Positions 1 to 13,602 of a stretch of DNA of 64,000 bases are shown one piece after another. The notes beneath the pieces are model-generated. The model saw nothing but the letters and a program-made list of their open reading frames with translations. It did no database searches and had not been told where the DNA came from. The stretch spans positions 2,294,001 to 2,358,000 of the forward strand of contig JAPWGK010000005.1 in assembly GCA_029641185.1 (NCBI GenBank), written 5' to 3'. Each line of letters begins with the position of its first letter. The stretch's first letter is position 1. Source of the DNA: Pseudofabraea citricarpa (taxonomy: Eukaryota > Ascomycota > Leotiomycetes > Helotiales > Dermateaceae). The translations under genes and the position numbers were made by a program.

Positions 1-198
1 TCTGAAATCGAGTTGAAGGGAGCGCGTAAAGGTTGTTGGAAACACATCAAGAGTCGGAGTTGGATGACCTTAAGTACAGAATCCTTCTTTCAGTCTTGAA
101 GACGTTCAAAGCATCCCAACAATTCGCTTTGCCTCTCTCCTTTTATCACATATCTTCATCTTCAATCAAGAATTCAACTCGGTCATCGCATCCAAACC

Positions 199-1263
199 AT
201 GACGGCCAAAGATGGTTCCCCTGAATCTGAAGCGAGGCTTGTCCATATGCTTCGTCATCCAAGGCGTCGTTATGAGGACGAGAACAGATTCGAAATGTTA
301 TTCGAATATCATGATACTTTTTTTGATATAATCCTGTCGGATAAGCCACTTCCCGGTTTTGATACTGTCGATAGTATTGAGCAACAATACCTTACACGGT
401 ACGACGACTGTTCAGAGTGGGATGGAGGCTTCGATGACATGCCACCTGAATTTGAGGATCAGGAGAGGAAGCTTGTTCTAGAATTGCACGAGTTGATGAT
501 AAAGTTGTTACAACCAGAGTTTCTCCAATTACCTCCAGCAACAAAACGTGATGGTACCAACCCACAGAACTTGCAGGAGTACATTGACCCTGAAATCTTG
601 AACTTCTATTTGGCGACATTGGCTGGAGAGCCAAAGCTTGTGAAGCGCGACAAGACTCAATCGCCTAATTTCCATCCTCCTATTCCCGACCCAACGATCA
701 TCAGCACGAAGATCCCAGTCGTGGAAGCGAAGTCTATCCAAGTGATCGAAAACCTGGCTTACTCATGGGTCTTGAAAGTTTCACTCGATGGAAAACCCAT
801 GGTATGCAAGTTAACGAGTCGATCCGGACATGATTCTCTGCCGCGGGAGTACACAATCCTGCAGCAAATCCTAGACTCCGGAGCCGCTCCTTCAATTCAA
901 GTACCCAGCATGAGAGGCGTCATCAAGTCTCAAGATGGTGGAATTGTTGGGATCTTACTGGATTACGTGAAGCCTTCTATCCCGAATTTAGAGGCTGGCT
1001 TGTTGACGGATCGGACAATTGCAAAGCCGACGAGAGAGAAGTGGGCTTTGCAGATTGAGGAAATCGTTAAGCAGCTTCACGATATTGATGTAATCTGGGG
1101 CGATGCAAAGACTGCAAATATTCTTGTTGACGAGAATTCCGATGCCTGGATACTTGATTTCGGAGGGGGGCATACAGTTGGTTGGGTTCCTGAGGAGCTT
1201 GTCGGTACTAAAGAGGGTGATTTACAGGCTCTCAAAAAGATTGTTGAATTTATTCGATCGTAA
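199..1263 (+). CDS. Fungal protein kinase-like protein, single exon
   Basis: A single-exon gene of 354 aa from ATG 199 to TAA 1261-1263. The C-terminal half is kinase-like: an N-lobe strand with VCKL near residue 207, a catalytic-loop equivalent WGDAKTANILVD near residues 298-310 and DFGGG near residue 320, then the GWVPEE segment. The usual HRD is replaced by WGD but the Asp, Lys and Asn positions of the loop are kept, so an active phosphotransferase is possible. The N-terminal 170 residues are acidic and have no motif I recognise. This arrangement (long N-terminal part, WGDAK.xN.L.D, DFGGG) matches a large family of fungal kinase-like proteins of unknown substrate. Upstream of 199 I see only promoter-like sequence. 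Confident in the gene and family, not in the biological role. Confidence 0.85.
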   Translation: MTAKDGSPESEARLVHMLRHPRRRYEDENRFEMLFEYHDTFFDIILSDKPLPGFDTVDSIEQQYLTRYDDCSEWDGGFDDMPPEFEDQERKLVLELHELMIKLLQPEFLQLPPATKRDGTNPQNLQEYIDPEILNFYLATLAGEPKLVKRDKTQSPNFHPPIPDPTIISTKIPVVEAKSIQVIENLAYSWVLKVSLDGKPMVCKLTSRSGHDSLPREYTILQQILDSGAAPSIQVPSMRGVIKSQDGGIVGILLDYVKPSIPNLEAGLLTDRTIAKPTREKWALQIEEIVKQLHDIDVIWGDAKTANILVDENSDAWILDFGGGHTVGWVPEELVGTKEGDLQALKKIVEFIRS

Positions 1264-1681
1264 AAAGAAGGTGATGTATTCAAGAAGGCTTTGCCTCTTT
1301 TCTCTCGCCTGTTTTTCACTCTTTTATGTTGAGAATTGTAATTCCTTTACGGTGGTACGGAAAGAGGTCATGAGATCAATTTGAGTCAAGGAACTGTCTT
1401 CTTAAATATACAGCTTTTCCAGATCAAATCGCACATTACTACCCATAAAGCCTGCTCAAAGTTTACGTCGCCTTTCTTGTTCAATTTGTTTATTCAGCTA
1501 CTTATATTCAAGATGGAAAAAATAACAACCGAATATATCATGGAATTCATCATGTGGACGCAACAGCTCCTTCGCGTTACTTCGCAACCCCGCTTAAACC
1601 ACATCAATGTTGCTCCTTTCTACGGACCATATCCCACCTCGAATAAACAATCAGATGCCTCTAACTATTGGTTAAATTCTC

Positions 1682-2550
1682 CATGGACAAAAGGCATCAT
1701 ATAATATTCTCGAATCTTTAAAGAACAACTCGGTATTCAAAGGAACCATCATATCAGCTGCAACGGCTCCAAACACCCAGACTAGCGGACCAACAGAAGA
1801 ACTGTAAGTAACCTGCCTAGATATCTATTCCAACAGCCACTAACAATGGTTCTCACGATCAAAGAGTATTAATCAAAGCCGAACCGTTCGAAGACAACAG
1901 GAAAGTCGTCTATGACCGAGAACACGAGAACCACTCAAATCCAGTGATCAAGAACTCGCCATACATCCGCGCTATAATAGACACCATCGGGCACGTACAG
2001 GAAGATGGACATCAGAAAGAAGCAAAACAGCGATGTCCAGTGCTCGAATGGATGGATACGGATCTTTGGAAAGCGCACAGCCATCCACAAAATCACGATA
2101 TCCAATTTCAAAAACACTTGGCACGGTCCGTACTTGAGGCTCTAGCCATCTTCGCTGATCTGCAAGGGACACACATAGATATCAACCCGAACAATATTCT
2201 GATCTCAAATGTTGAAGATGCACATCCAATTGTGAAAGTAGCTGATCTGGGGAATCTCTGTGGAGAGGGTATCGATTGGGTACGCCTTCAAGGGTTGGCT
2301 ATTCGTGCTCCCGAAGTCTGGCGTGGTCAGGGTGTTTGGCCAAAAAGTGATGTTTGGTCTTCAGGTGTAACGTTATCTCTATTTCAAGCCTCTAACCCCC
2401 CTTCAAGTTCTTGCTATTCTCATTAGACTACTTATTGATGTCTTATAGATGGCTTATTGGCTTACTCAAATACCTATCTTCGAGGCCTCAGATAAAATCC
2501 TAAATGGATTAACCGAAGCATGGTGTATTACAAAGATAACTAGGTTTTAA
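1682..2550 (+). pseudogene. 5' part of fungal Ser/Thr kinase gene, truncated by insertion
   Basis: Coding similarity starts near 1682 (CAT GGA CAA AAG frame), but the true 5' exon and start are unclear because an in-frame TAA lies just upstream. A 61-nt intron fits 1804-1864 (GTAAGT donor, frame kept: EEL|VLIKAEPF). Exon 1865 onward encodes EWMD hinge-like residues, a catalytic loop HIDINPNNIL, a DLGN activation start, RAPEVW and SDVWSSG, as in fungal SRPK-like kinases. A second intron about 2367-2448 (GTAACG donor) joins SSG to MAYWLT; the join drops two residues expected in the family, so this splice is uncertain. The last exon reads GLTEAWCITKITRF and stops at 2548-2550. In relatives this segment continues into LVGPLG, which here is found 13 kb away at 15556. 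Confidence 0.8.
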
Positions 2551-2854
2551 GTATATATATACCGGAAGCCTTTTCAAGCGCCAGGCCAAAAAAAGCCAGA
2601 AAAAGGACCTACTTTTGGCACGTGATAAAAAGAATATATAGCTTATATTTATATAGTTCTATTACTTACTCCTCGAAGAGAGAACCTCCCAAGTTACAAG
2701 GATACTATATAACTCTCTATTAGCCTAATTATTACTATGTTATACCTTTCCCTACTAAGCTACGATTCTGTGTGTGATATTACTTAATACTAGATTATAT
2801 AGCCTAAATTCCCTTATTTCTCTCTCGTCTCTTTCTTAGTATCTCTATAATTCT

Positions 2855-2938
2855 CTAAGCGTTTTTAAGCTTTTCTTCCTCCTTCGTAGCTTCTCTCTTA
2901 AGTCGTCTAAGCTCGAACTTTTTATCTAGCTTTATAGC
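2855..2938 (-). pseudogene. Short Lys/Glu-rich coding remnant in RIP block
   Basis: On the minus strand a stop-free stretch ending at TAG (2855-2857) encodes a strongly charged helical peptide beginning AIKLDKKFELRRLKREA and ending EEEKLKNA. This composition is far from what random A+T-rich DNA gives and resembles the coiled-coil C-terminal tails of several fungal transposases, for example pogo/Fot-type. It is only 27 codons long and upstream codons contain stops, so the assignment is tentative. Confidence 0.3.
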
Positions 2939-2960
2939 TTATACTCTAGGCTTAGATTTA

Positions 2961-3076
2961 ATCTTTTTAGTTAATATTATCTTATCTGTGCTTTCGTTCT
3001 AACGTTTAAGTTAGCTAGATCTTTTTAGTTAATATTATCTTATCTGTACTTTCGTTTTAACATTTAAGTTAGCTAG
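2961..3076. repeat. 58-bp tandem duplication differing only by transitions
   Basis: Two abutting 58-base copies (2961-3018 and 3019-3076). They differ at three positions, all with G or C in copy one and A or T in copy two (TGTGCTT/TGTACTT, CGTTCT/CGTTTT, AACGTTT/AACATTT). Pure C:G to T:A change is the RIP signature. Confidence 0.85.
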
Positions 3077-3201
3077 ATAAAAGGGTATTCGTACTAGCTA
3101 TTTTATTTTTAATATATAAATATAAGAGTTATTTAGAATATAAAAAAGGTAAAAGGTATTTTTAAGTATAATAATTTTATAAGTAACTAGTTTAGGTTTA
3201 A

Positions 3202-3285
3202 GTATTAAGAGAATTTATATAGGTATTAAGGGAATCTCTATAAGTATTAAGGGAATCTTTATAAGTATTAAGGGAATCTCTATAA
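3202..3285. repeat. 21-bp tandem repeat, 4 copies
   Basis: Four contiguous 21-base units starting at 3202, 3223, 3244 and 3265, core GTATTAAGGGAATCTCTATAA with one interior base varying. The first copy is the most diverged. The unit length is a multiple of three, so it may descend from a repeated peptide, but no frame is now open. Confidence 0.85.
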
Positions 3286-3489
3286 GTACCTTAATAGGTT
3301 TATCTTTAATCTTAATAGCGGTTATTAAAGAAACTTGTAATAGTCGTACTTTCTTAATAATATCATTTAGCTTTTAATTCTTAGATACGTAAAGTTTATT
3401 AACCTACTTCTACTAACTTAATATAAAAGCTTTTAATTATCTTAGGGGGTAATCTATTAGTAGTAGTTAATTCTTTTTAATAGTTATTA

Positions 3490-3632
3490 TTATTATAGCT
3501 TATAAATATATAGATATAGCTATTATAGCCTATAGATATATAAATACGATTATTATAGCTCGTATATATATAAATACGACTATTATAAGTCGTATATATA
3601 TAAATATAACTATTATAAGTCGTATATATAAT
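3490..3632. repeat. About 31-bp degenerate tandem repeat in RIP block
   Basis: Roughly four to five diverged units with the core CGTATATATATAAATACGAC followed by TATTATA. The later copies are nearly identical and the earlier ones (CCTATAGATATATAAATACG) more diverged. Confidence 0.6.
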
Positions 3633-6544
3633 ATTACTAGTTATAATAATTAGAGTAATATTACTATAATTCGTATTAGTAATAATATAAAAGAATTATA
3701 GTTTATCTTATTATTTATAAAAAAGAAAGATTTAATATCTAAGCTATAATATATATATATATAAATAATTTTACTTTTAAGCTATTATTTTAGATCTACT
3801 ATAATCTATTATAACTTATATTAGCTCGTATATATAATTATAGCTTATATTATAATTCCTAATAAAAAATAATTAAACTTTTTAGCTATAATATATAGCT
3901 TATTATAATCGAATCTAGTATAAATATATAATTATATTATATCTTATAATATATATAAAAAAAATATTTTATTTCTAATATTTTATATATAATTATAAGT
4001 TAAAGAGTTTAAAAATTATATATTATAATATTTTACGATTTTAATCTAAGTATTTATAGTAGCTCGCAGGTAATATTAGGATTTAAATTATCCTAATAAT
4101 ATAATACCTTTATATAAATACGCCTTTTATAAGATTTTATAATATAATATAAGGTATAAGTCTTTTTTATTACTCTCTTATAACTTCTTATAATACCTTA
4201 TAATATCCCTATAACCGGTTATAAAATTATTCTTTTTTCTTTTCTCTCTTTTTTTCTTTCTTTTTTATAGCTTTTACCTCTATTATATCTAGGGTAATAA
4301 GCTTTTATTAAAGCTAAGTATATTCTCTTATTCTCTTAATAAAAGTAAAAGCCTAAAACTCTTCTACTAAGACCTAGAACTTACTAGTAGGAGACTAAAA
4401 GTAATATAAACTACTTATATTAGAAGCTATTATAAGTTAGTTACTTATACTTATAAAGTTATCTTAACTATAATATATTTATTAGTCTTATTATTATAGC
4501 TACTTTTAACTTATCTTTAGACTTAGTAAAAGTAATATAATAGGCGGCTATTAACCCTAAGAATAATAAAAGCTCTAGTAATAGTAATAGCTATTATTTA
4601 TTAGTATTATTATAATATAATATTAATAAAAATATACTAGCGTAAATAATATAAGTATTATCCTTCGAGTTAAAGTAATAGTTAATATAAACGCTTATAA
4701 ACTAACTAGTAACTATAATATAAATTATAAACGACTTAGAATTACCCTAATATTAACTATAAGCGGTTTCTTTAAGTTATTTTACCCCTCTTTCTTAACC
4801 TAAAAAAGCTTCCTCTTTAGAGGTATAACTAACTATAAAAGTATAGCTAATATAAAAAACTAAAGCTTATAAGACTAGAAGTTAGAGTATTACTATTATA
4901 ATACAAGTATTTTAGGTAGTCGTAGCCTTAAATATTTATAATAGTAATAATAGTAGTATAATTATACTACCTAGTAATAGTAATAGTAGTAGTAGTAATA
5001 ATAGTAATAATAGTAGTAATAATATTAGTATTAGGATATTATAAATATTCTTATTACTAGTAATTTTCTTAGACTTATATATAATTAGTTATAACTTATT
5101 TATAGCTTATAGCCTCCTATTATTAGGTTATAATATTATAAAAGGTTATAACCTTTAGAGTATTACTTATATTCTAGGTCTAAAGGATTTTTAGGAAAAG
5201 AAAAAAGAAGATTAAAATTAGATATAAGTAAGAGATATTTATATAATATATTATAATTATATTTCTTTTTCTATTATTACTTTTTCTATTATTAACTTTT
5301 TTATTATTACTTTATTATTATCTCTATTATTATAGTTTATTAATATATATATACCTTTTATATATATTATATATATCTTATAGGCTATAATAATAGAACT
5401 AATAGCTTTTTATAATACTTATAAGTATATATTAATATTTTATAGTCTTATAAAATATAAGGGTTTTAATATTAACGTTATATATATAATCTATTACTTA
5501 TCCTTTAGTAACTAAATCTTTTTTTTTTCCTAAACCTTAATTATATAAGATATTTTTTTATTTATAATAATATTAAATCTTTTTAATTTATTTTTTATTA
5601 TAATTTATAATTCTAATATTATCTTTTAAGAGAAAAAAAAATTTATCTTAATTAAAGTTAAACTATATTTATATTATTCTCTTAAAGTTATTAACAAGTA
5701 TATTATTAATAGTATTATATATACTTCTAATTAAATACGTTAATCTTACTTTCTATTACTTTAACTTTTCGTTTTTTTTCCTTTTTTCCTCTCTCTTATA
5801 ACTCTTTTAATAACTTTTATCTCTTAATTATACTAGTATTACACGTATTATTTAAACTCTTTTACTTTTCTCTCTTTTCTCTTTCTTTTTCCCTCTTATA
5901 ACTCTCTTTTTACTTACTTCTCTTTTATTTTTTCCTTTTTTTCTCTCTCTTATAACTCTCTCTCCTACTTACTTTTTATTTATACTAGTATTATATATAT
6001 TACTTTAACTCCTTAACTTTTCTTTTTTTTCTTCTCTCTTATAACTCTTTTTATAATAATCTTATCCTTCGATCTACTATAATACCCTTTTACTCTCTTT
6101 TTATATAATTATATAATATCTTAATTATAATCTTAGTTACTTTTATAATTAAGAGTATTTTTACTTTAACTTATTTTATATTTTAAGCTAACTAATATTA
6201 TATGTAAGATTAGTTTATATCTTCCTTACTAGCTTTATTCTATAGTATATAACATATAATATAAGTAATATTAACTAAGTAATAATTATATAATCTTATA
6301 ACTATTAGTTAATCTTTAAATAATAGATTTAAGTAAGTAAATAATATTAACTTCCTTTTTATTTCTTATCTTCTTTCCTAGAGTTTAAGATTAAGTTAAT
6401 CTTCTAATAGAAAACTTTTATATAACTAATAGATTTATAATACTTTTCTTTTCCCTTTTTTATAATTAATTATTTCCTAGGTTCTTAGAGTAACCTAGCT
6501 ACGTACTTCTACTTATTCCTATTATATTATAATACGTTTTTATC

Positions 6545-6820
6545 TTAGGAAATATTTTTCTCTTATTATTACTAGTTCCTACTAATATTTCTATAAATAC
6601 TCTTTAGTATTTTTCTCTTATCTCTTAATATTATTTTATAATAAATATTTACTTTAGGAAGTATTTCTCTTCTATTATTACTTATTCCTACTAATACTTT
6701 TATAGATATTCTTTAGTATTTTTCTCTTATCTCTTAATATTACTTTATAATAAATATTTACTTTAGGAAATATTTTTCTCTTATAACTACTTATTCCTAC
6801 TAATACTTTTATAGATAATC
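6545..6820. repeat. 109-bp tandem repeat, about 2.5 copies
   Basis: Units begin at TTAGGAA near 6545, 6654 and 6763, giving a regular 109-base spacing. Each carries the landmarks TTATTCCTACTAATA, CTTTAGTATTTTTCTC and CTCTTAATATTA. The third copy is cut short near 6820. Confidence 0.8.
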
Positions 6821-8231
6821 CTTATTATTATTTCTTTACTTACTAGTACTTTAATATATTAGTAATATCTTATAGCTTCTTAAGGAATATCTTATTTTAT
6901 ATTTTATAGTTTTTAACCTTAACCTATTATTAGTAGTATATATAACTTAGGCGAGTCTCTTATACTAGTATAAGTAAGAGTTAAATTATAATAGTCTAAA
7001 AGCTCTCTAGGTAGCTAGGTTTATTATAATTAGATATAAAATATTAGCTGATAGCTAAATCCTTTTATATCCTATTAGCTTATTTTTCTCTTAAGGAATA
7101 TAATAATAGGTAAATAAATAAAATATTAATTTTTATTTAACTTTTTTTCCTTATTATTTTAATCTTATTTTAACTTCTTACTAATAGGGTTTAACCTAAT
7201 ATATATTTTTAGGGACGTTTTAGGCCTACGAACTTTAACTAATATCTTAAGCTTTTTAATTATATTATTAACTTTGATTTTTTAACTTTAATAATATAAT
7301 ATAAAAGAGAGAACTAATAGAGTTCTTAGTAATATATATTTTTTATATTTCTTTTATTTTATTATTATTTATAAAAGCTATAGATTTATAATAACCTTTT
7401 AGAAGTCGTTTATATTTATTACTTTGTTTTTTACTATTATAGATTCTAGGTTTTAAACTTTCAAATATTAGGAAATATAATAAAAGATATATTAGGATAA
7501 AAGAAAAATATAATTACTTAGGGTTATATAACTATAGTTTCTATATAAATCTATAATTTTTAGAATTATTTCCTTATTTTACTTTAGTAGTTTATTAAAT
7601 TACTTATATATTTAGGTACTTCTAAACCTTTTATAAGATTTAATAGGTTATTTACTTTAGTTTCGTTTAAGTAATTATATTATAAAACGTAATATAATAA
7701 TATACTTGTTCTTAACTTTTATATAAGCTTTTTTATAGGCTAAGTTACTTATCTAAGAATATAATCTTATATAACCTCCCTAAAATTAGTAATAAGATAG
7801 TAGCTATAACTTTTAATTAAAAAGTAAGATACTAAATTATAATAAACCTAGCTAAACTTTTAGTATTTAAGGATATATAAGTATTATTTTTATTTTATTT
7901 AATCTTTCCTCCTTAGTAATAAGAGAAGCTTCTTTTAAGGTACCTTAAACTTACTTTTAGCTTTAGTTATTAGTATTATAAAAACTATTATATTAAACTA
8001 ATTATAGCTAAGAATTTATTTGCTTATAAAAGAGTTCTAGGCTATTAAAGTAAGCTTATAAGTATATAAAAGTTATATATTACTTTTATTATATAATAGT
8101 TTATATATAATAATAATACGATTTATTTATTATAGCTAGTAGGAGTTTTCTTTATTATTCCTTTAAGCTTTATACTAAAGGAATAAAATATATCTTAAGG
8201 AAAAGTTTATTACTAAAACTCTAATAATAAT

Positions 8232-8342
8232 TTTCTTTTCTTTAACTTAGACTTATAATTCTTAGGAAAATAACTTTAAGGATTTATTCTTTTTTTCTTT
8301 AGTTTTTCTAAAGAACTATAAGTCTAAGTTAAAAAAGAAAAG
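8232..8342. repeat. Long inverted repeat (about 38-bp arms) in RIP block
   Basis: The left arm (about 8232-8269, containing TTAACTTAGACTTATAATTC) and right arm (about 8304-8342, containing ACTATAAGTCTAAGTTAA) are reverse complements with a few mismatches, separated by about 35 bases. The pair could form a cruciform or mark the junction of two inverted element copies. Confidence 0.75.
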
Positions 8343-11300
8343 ATTAACTTACCTTTTATTCTTAGGCCTAGTACTTTTATAAGTATATCTAAGGAAGGAA
8401 ATCTAGATAATCTTATAACTTGAAATTTAAAGTTAGATATACCTAATATTATTATAATTAAAGATATATTTCTTTTACTAATACGACTTAATCTTAGTTA
8501 GAGCTAAGTAGTAAGAGAGAAAAAAGCTTATATATAGCTTATATCTTATTACTAATTAAAGTATAAAATAAATCTAATAAAATAGCTAGCTTTTATAAAA
8601 TAAATAAAAACTATTATAACTTATTAATCTAGATATTAATAAGAATATAAAGCTATAACTTCTAAAGAAAGAAGCAAAAGAGAAAAAAAAACTAAGATAA
8701 ACTTAGAAGATTATAAAATTAATATAAAAGAGAAAAGAGAGAAATACTAAAATTAAGGTAATAGAAGTTAGTTATAAGAAAGAGTTTCGAGTTATAAATA
8801 CTAATAAATACTTCTAGATAGATAATATATTTATAATAAAACTAAGTAGAATATATATAGGAAACTAATTAATAGTTAAAGTAATTAGAAACCTAGTTAC
8901 TTATAGCTTTAAGCTATTTATATTCTTTTAATATTTTAGGATTAATCTAGAATATTAACTAATTTAATTTTAAGATATTAACCTAACTTAAATTATATAC
9001 TCGACTAATTATAGTATATACTTAATTATATTAAAAAATATTCTTGTCTAAGCTAAAGTATATATTATTAAAACTAAGTCCTTAGATTTTATAAATAATT
9101 AATATATAAGTATTTATAATAAGTAATTATAATCTCCTATAAGGAATACTATTAATTATAAATCTATTATAATTATAGTTAATATTAATAACTCGAATAC
9201 TTTTATTAGTAAGAAATATTATATTAGGAAGACTTTTCTTCCTAAGGCTAATAATTATTTTATATAAATTATTAGAGATTCTTTTATTAAATAAACAGTT
9301 AATAAAATATATAACTTAGTATCTAATTATATATATAATAATAAGAGGAAAATTTATATTTCTTTTAAAAGGCCTAAGATTATATCCTAGGATTATCTTA
9401 TTTATAGATTTATTATCTTTAAAGTTTTAAGTAAAAAAGATATTATCCTTTTAACTAATATTAGAAAATACTTAAATTATAATATTATTAATAAGATAAG
9501 CTTAATCTTTTAATATAACTAAAAATATTATCTTAAATATTTTTTCTTATATATTAAAGTTAAATACTTTCTCTTATAATACTTATTTTACTAAGTTATT
9601 AATATTCCTAAACCGAATCTTATTAAGAAGATAAAAGAAAATATAATTATTATTTTATCTTTAGGGTTTTCTAAGGAATAAAAGATAAAATAAACGCTAG
9701 GCTAGTAATTTAAAGACTTAGACTCCTATAACTAAAAGTAATTATATTAGATCCTTAAATATAATTATATAAATATTACTAAAGACTTTAAAAGTATAAT
9801 TAATCTTCTAGAATAACTTTAATATATATATAAAAAAGTATAAGTTAACTATAGAAATCTTATTAATAATAAGTATCTTAATATAATAAAGTTTTATTAA
9901 GTGTAATAATATATTAGTTTTATCTCTAAAAAGAAATATACTAAAGCCTAAGATATTACTAAATAATAATAGACTAGAATAAATAATAGAACTACTAATA
10001 TTATATATTATTTTACTAGTAGATATAAGTAAAAGATATAACTTATATATAGTTTCTTTAAATACTTAAAAAGCTCTTAATAAAAATAACTTTCTTATCT
10101 TAGCTAATCTAATAATAAAGAAATAATAGCTTCTTTAAGATAAAAATATCAAATTTATAACTTTATTATATACTTAATATTAACTTCCTTAAAGTATTAA
10201 AGCAAATATTAGTATAAAAGTAAATCTTTTAGTAGCCTTAAGTTAGTTTATTTAATCTTTAAGAATAAATCTAAGTAATTAATTATAGCTATTTATAAGA
10301 GATTATATAAGTTCTAGGTATATTAAATAATATATAATATAATCTTATTTAATAGCATCTTATTAAAAGGCTAGAACCTCTTTAAATATATTAGAGAAAA
10401 GATAAAATATTTAATCTTTATAATAGCTTTTATCTCTTAGAATTTCTTTATTAGATCTCTAAGCTTATAATTAAAGAAATTTAAAAAAAAAAAATAACTT
10501 TTTATCTCTTATATATTTTAATAGTATCTAAATTAAAAATAACTATATAAAAAAGTTAATTTAACTTTACTTAAAATATTTATAAATTATTACTTCTATT
10601 ATATTATAGGAACTATTAACTAATAACCTCTTAATTATATAATATCTTTTATTATCCCTCTAGTTTAAGCGTTTATTACTTAGTTTTTTAGTTATTATAT
10701 TAAAGCGACAAAAATACTTAGAGTATATTATATTTTTAAAGATATTATTATATAAATGTAAAATATTTATCTAGAGTATCTAGATAATAAGAATCCTCTA
10801 GAAATTACTCTAATATAAATATTAGTCTTATTATCTTACTTTTTTCCTTTAGTATAATTATTAGTAAATATAAGTATATAATACTAAAATCGAAAATATA
10901 CTTACTAAGAAATAAGATTATATTCTTTATTAACCTAATACGTCTTATAAGTAAATAAGTAGTTATAAAATTTATACTTTCTATTAATACTAAGGATTTT
11001 AGTTTTAATTTTATAATATATTTAGAGATATAAGATACTAATCTATCTAATATATAATACTAGACGTTAATATATTTATCTTATAAAAGAAAAATCCTTA
11101 AGTTATATAAAATTATATAATAATCTTTTTCTTTTAATCTCTTATAAGTATATCTTAAGCTTTAGCTATTATAAAATATTAAATATACTAATAGAATAAG
11201 AAATCCTTTCTTATATTAACTAATAATAGAATTTAATCTATTATATAAGTATTACTTATATATATAAATATTATACTTTATAATAATAGTAAAAAGTAGA

Positions 11301-13602
11301 AGTTCTAAGGTTAAATTAAGGAGATTAACTTAAACGAATTTATTTTTTATAAGTAATAAAATATTTAATTCGGTCTAATATAAGTTATATAAATAAATTA
11401 CCTTATAAAGTTAAAACTCTTACTAATATATATATTCTTTAAGTTTACTAAAGCTAGAATATTTAGGATCTTTAAGAAGTTTTATTCCTAACTATTATAT
11501 TCTCTTATAATAATATTAAATTATCTCTTATAGCTAATCTAATAGAAGTATATTAAGAGAAGAAATCGTTTCTAAAATCTTTTTATACTCTAGTTATTAT
11601 TTATTAAACGTTAAAGTAATAAATAGATTTAGTATATTAAATATTACTATTATTATTCTTATTTTAGATTCGCTTTATTAAAAAAATATATTATTAGTTC
11701 GAATAAAATAAAATATTAATTATATTAACTTTTTATTAAAAATAACTCTAGGTCTATATATACTTTATTATAATAATATTATCTCTAGTAAGATATTATT
11801 AATAGCTTAATAATTATAAGTAATAATCTATTATTAATTATTTTAAAAAATCTAAATTACTTTAATTTCTTAGTATATCTATTAAGTATAATAATAATTA
11901 TTATAAAACCTATTATTGTATTTATTAACTTAGGCTATAATATAATCTTAGAGTATATACTTATACTTTAAGTTTTTATTTAGTATAAACTTTTTATTCT
12001 TTTAAAAGTTCTTATAATCTTATAGATATAATTATAAGAAAAGAAATAACTTAATATTAAGATCGAATCTTAATAATATAATAGTTTTATCTCTTAAGTT
12101 CTAAAAAGATATTATAAGAAGATAATTATAGTAGTAATTTTTATTAGTTATAATTTCTAGATAAATACTTAAGTTAAGTATAATATCTAATATATTATAA
12201 GGCTTTAACTCTAAATTCTTATTTTATAGGTTAATATAAGAAATAAATTAGAGATTTAGGCTAATAGCTATAGTTATATCTAAATAATAATAGACTAGAT
12301 TATTAGTTATTAGCTAGATATTATATTCTCTTAATAATATAATATTATAATAATTATCTATAATAAATATACTTGACTTTAGATATACTCTTAAGATACT
12401 AGAAAAAAGAATAATAACTTATTAGTTCTTTATAACTATTATTAACCTAGTTTTAATTTTATATATATTATAAGAGTTATAAATAATATTATAACTTTAA
12501 GTTCTCCTAAGATTAATCTATAACTTTAATAGGGAAAGAAATATTTATAAGTATTATAATAATATCTTTATATAATCTAGACTTAGGCTAAGATAAATAT
12601 AAGGTCTTAGTAACTTAGAATATCTCTTATATATAATAATATAAGTTATATAACAGATAATTTTAGTTTTTAATAATACCCCTAGCTATTATTATAAGGG
12701 ATATAAGAGATCTTAGTTATAGTAGACTTATTTGATCTAGTATTTAAAAAGTAGCCTAGTATAATATATATAAGAGATATTAGGAAAAAAGAAATTAAAG
12801 GAAAACTAGAAATTATTAAATAAGATAAAGAAATTAAGGTTTATCTTAATAATAGCTAGAGTTTTAATATTACTTTAAACTATTATTTCTTACTTAGGTC
12901 GTCTTATACTAATATTATTTTATTAAATAAAATTAAAAGTTAATTATAAACTATAAAAATCTTAGGTAATAAGTATAATATTAGCTTAGGCAAGTATTTA
13001 TAGATAGAATAACTTTATTCGAGGGGTAATAACTATAAGATTATAAGAAATAAACTAAGTACTAGAAGATATTTTAACTAGAAAAAGATATAATTAGTTA
13101 TTTACTAATTTAAAATAAACTATTATTTTATAAAAATATAAAATTAGCTAAGCTATAAAAGTTAATTTTATATTAAAGATAAATATAAAGTTATTTATAA
13201 TATAAAAGTTAATTTTATATTAAATATATAAAATAAAACTATATACTAGTATAATTAAAATCCTAATATTATAAATATAAAATGAAAGAAAATATAACAC
13301 GTATATTAGGTAAATAATAATTAAAGTTTACTTAGACCTTATATTATAATATCTAGTTATAGATTTTATATTAAAAGGATCGTTCTTAAGTTCCTTTATA
13401 ATATTAATATACTTAATTTTTACTAAATTATCCTATAATTAACTTATATTCTTTAAATTATTATTAATATTATAGAAATCCTTATTATACTTAGTAGTAG
13501 TATTAGTTAGATTAATCTAATTCTTATTAGATATTACTAATATCTTTTCTAATATAATTTTCTTCTTTCTCTTATAAGAAATAACTTTCTTAACTAAAAC
13601 GA

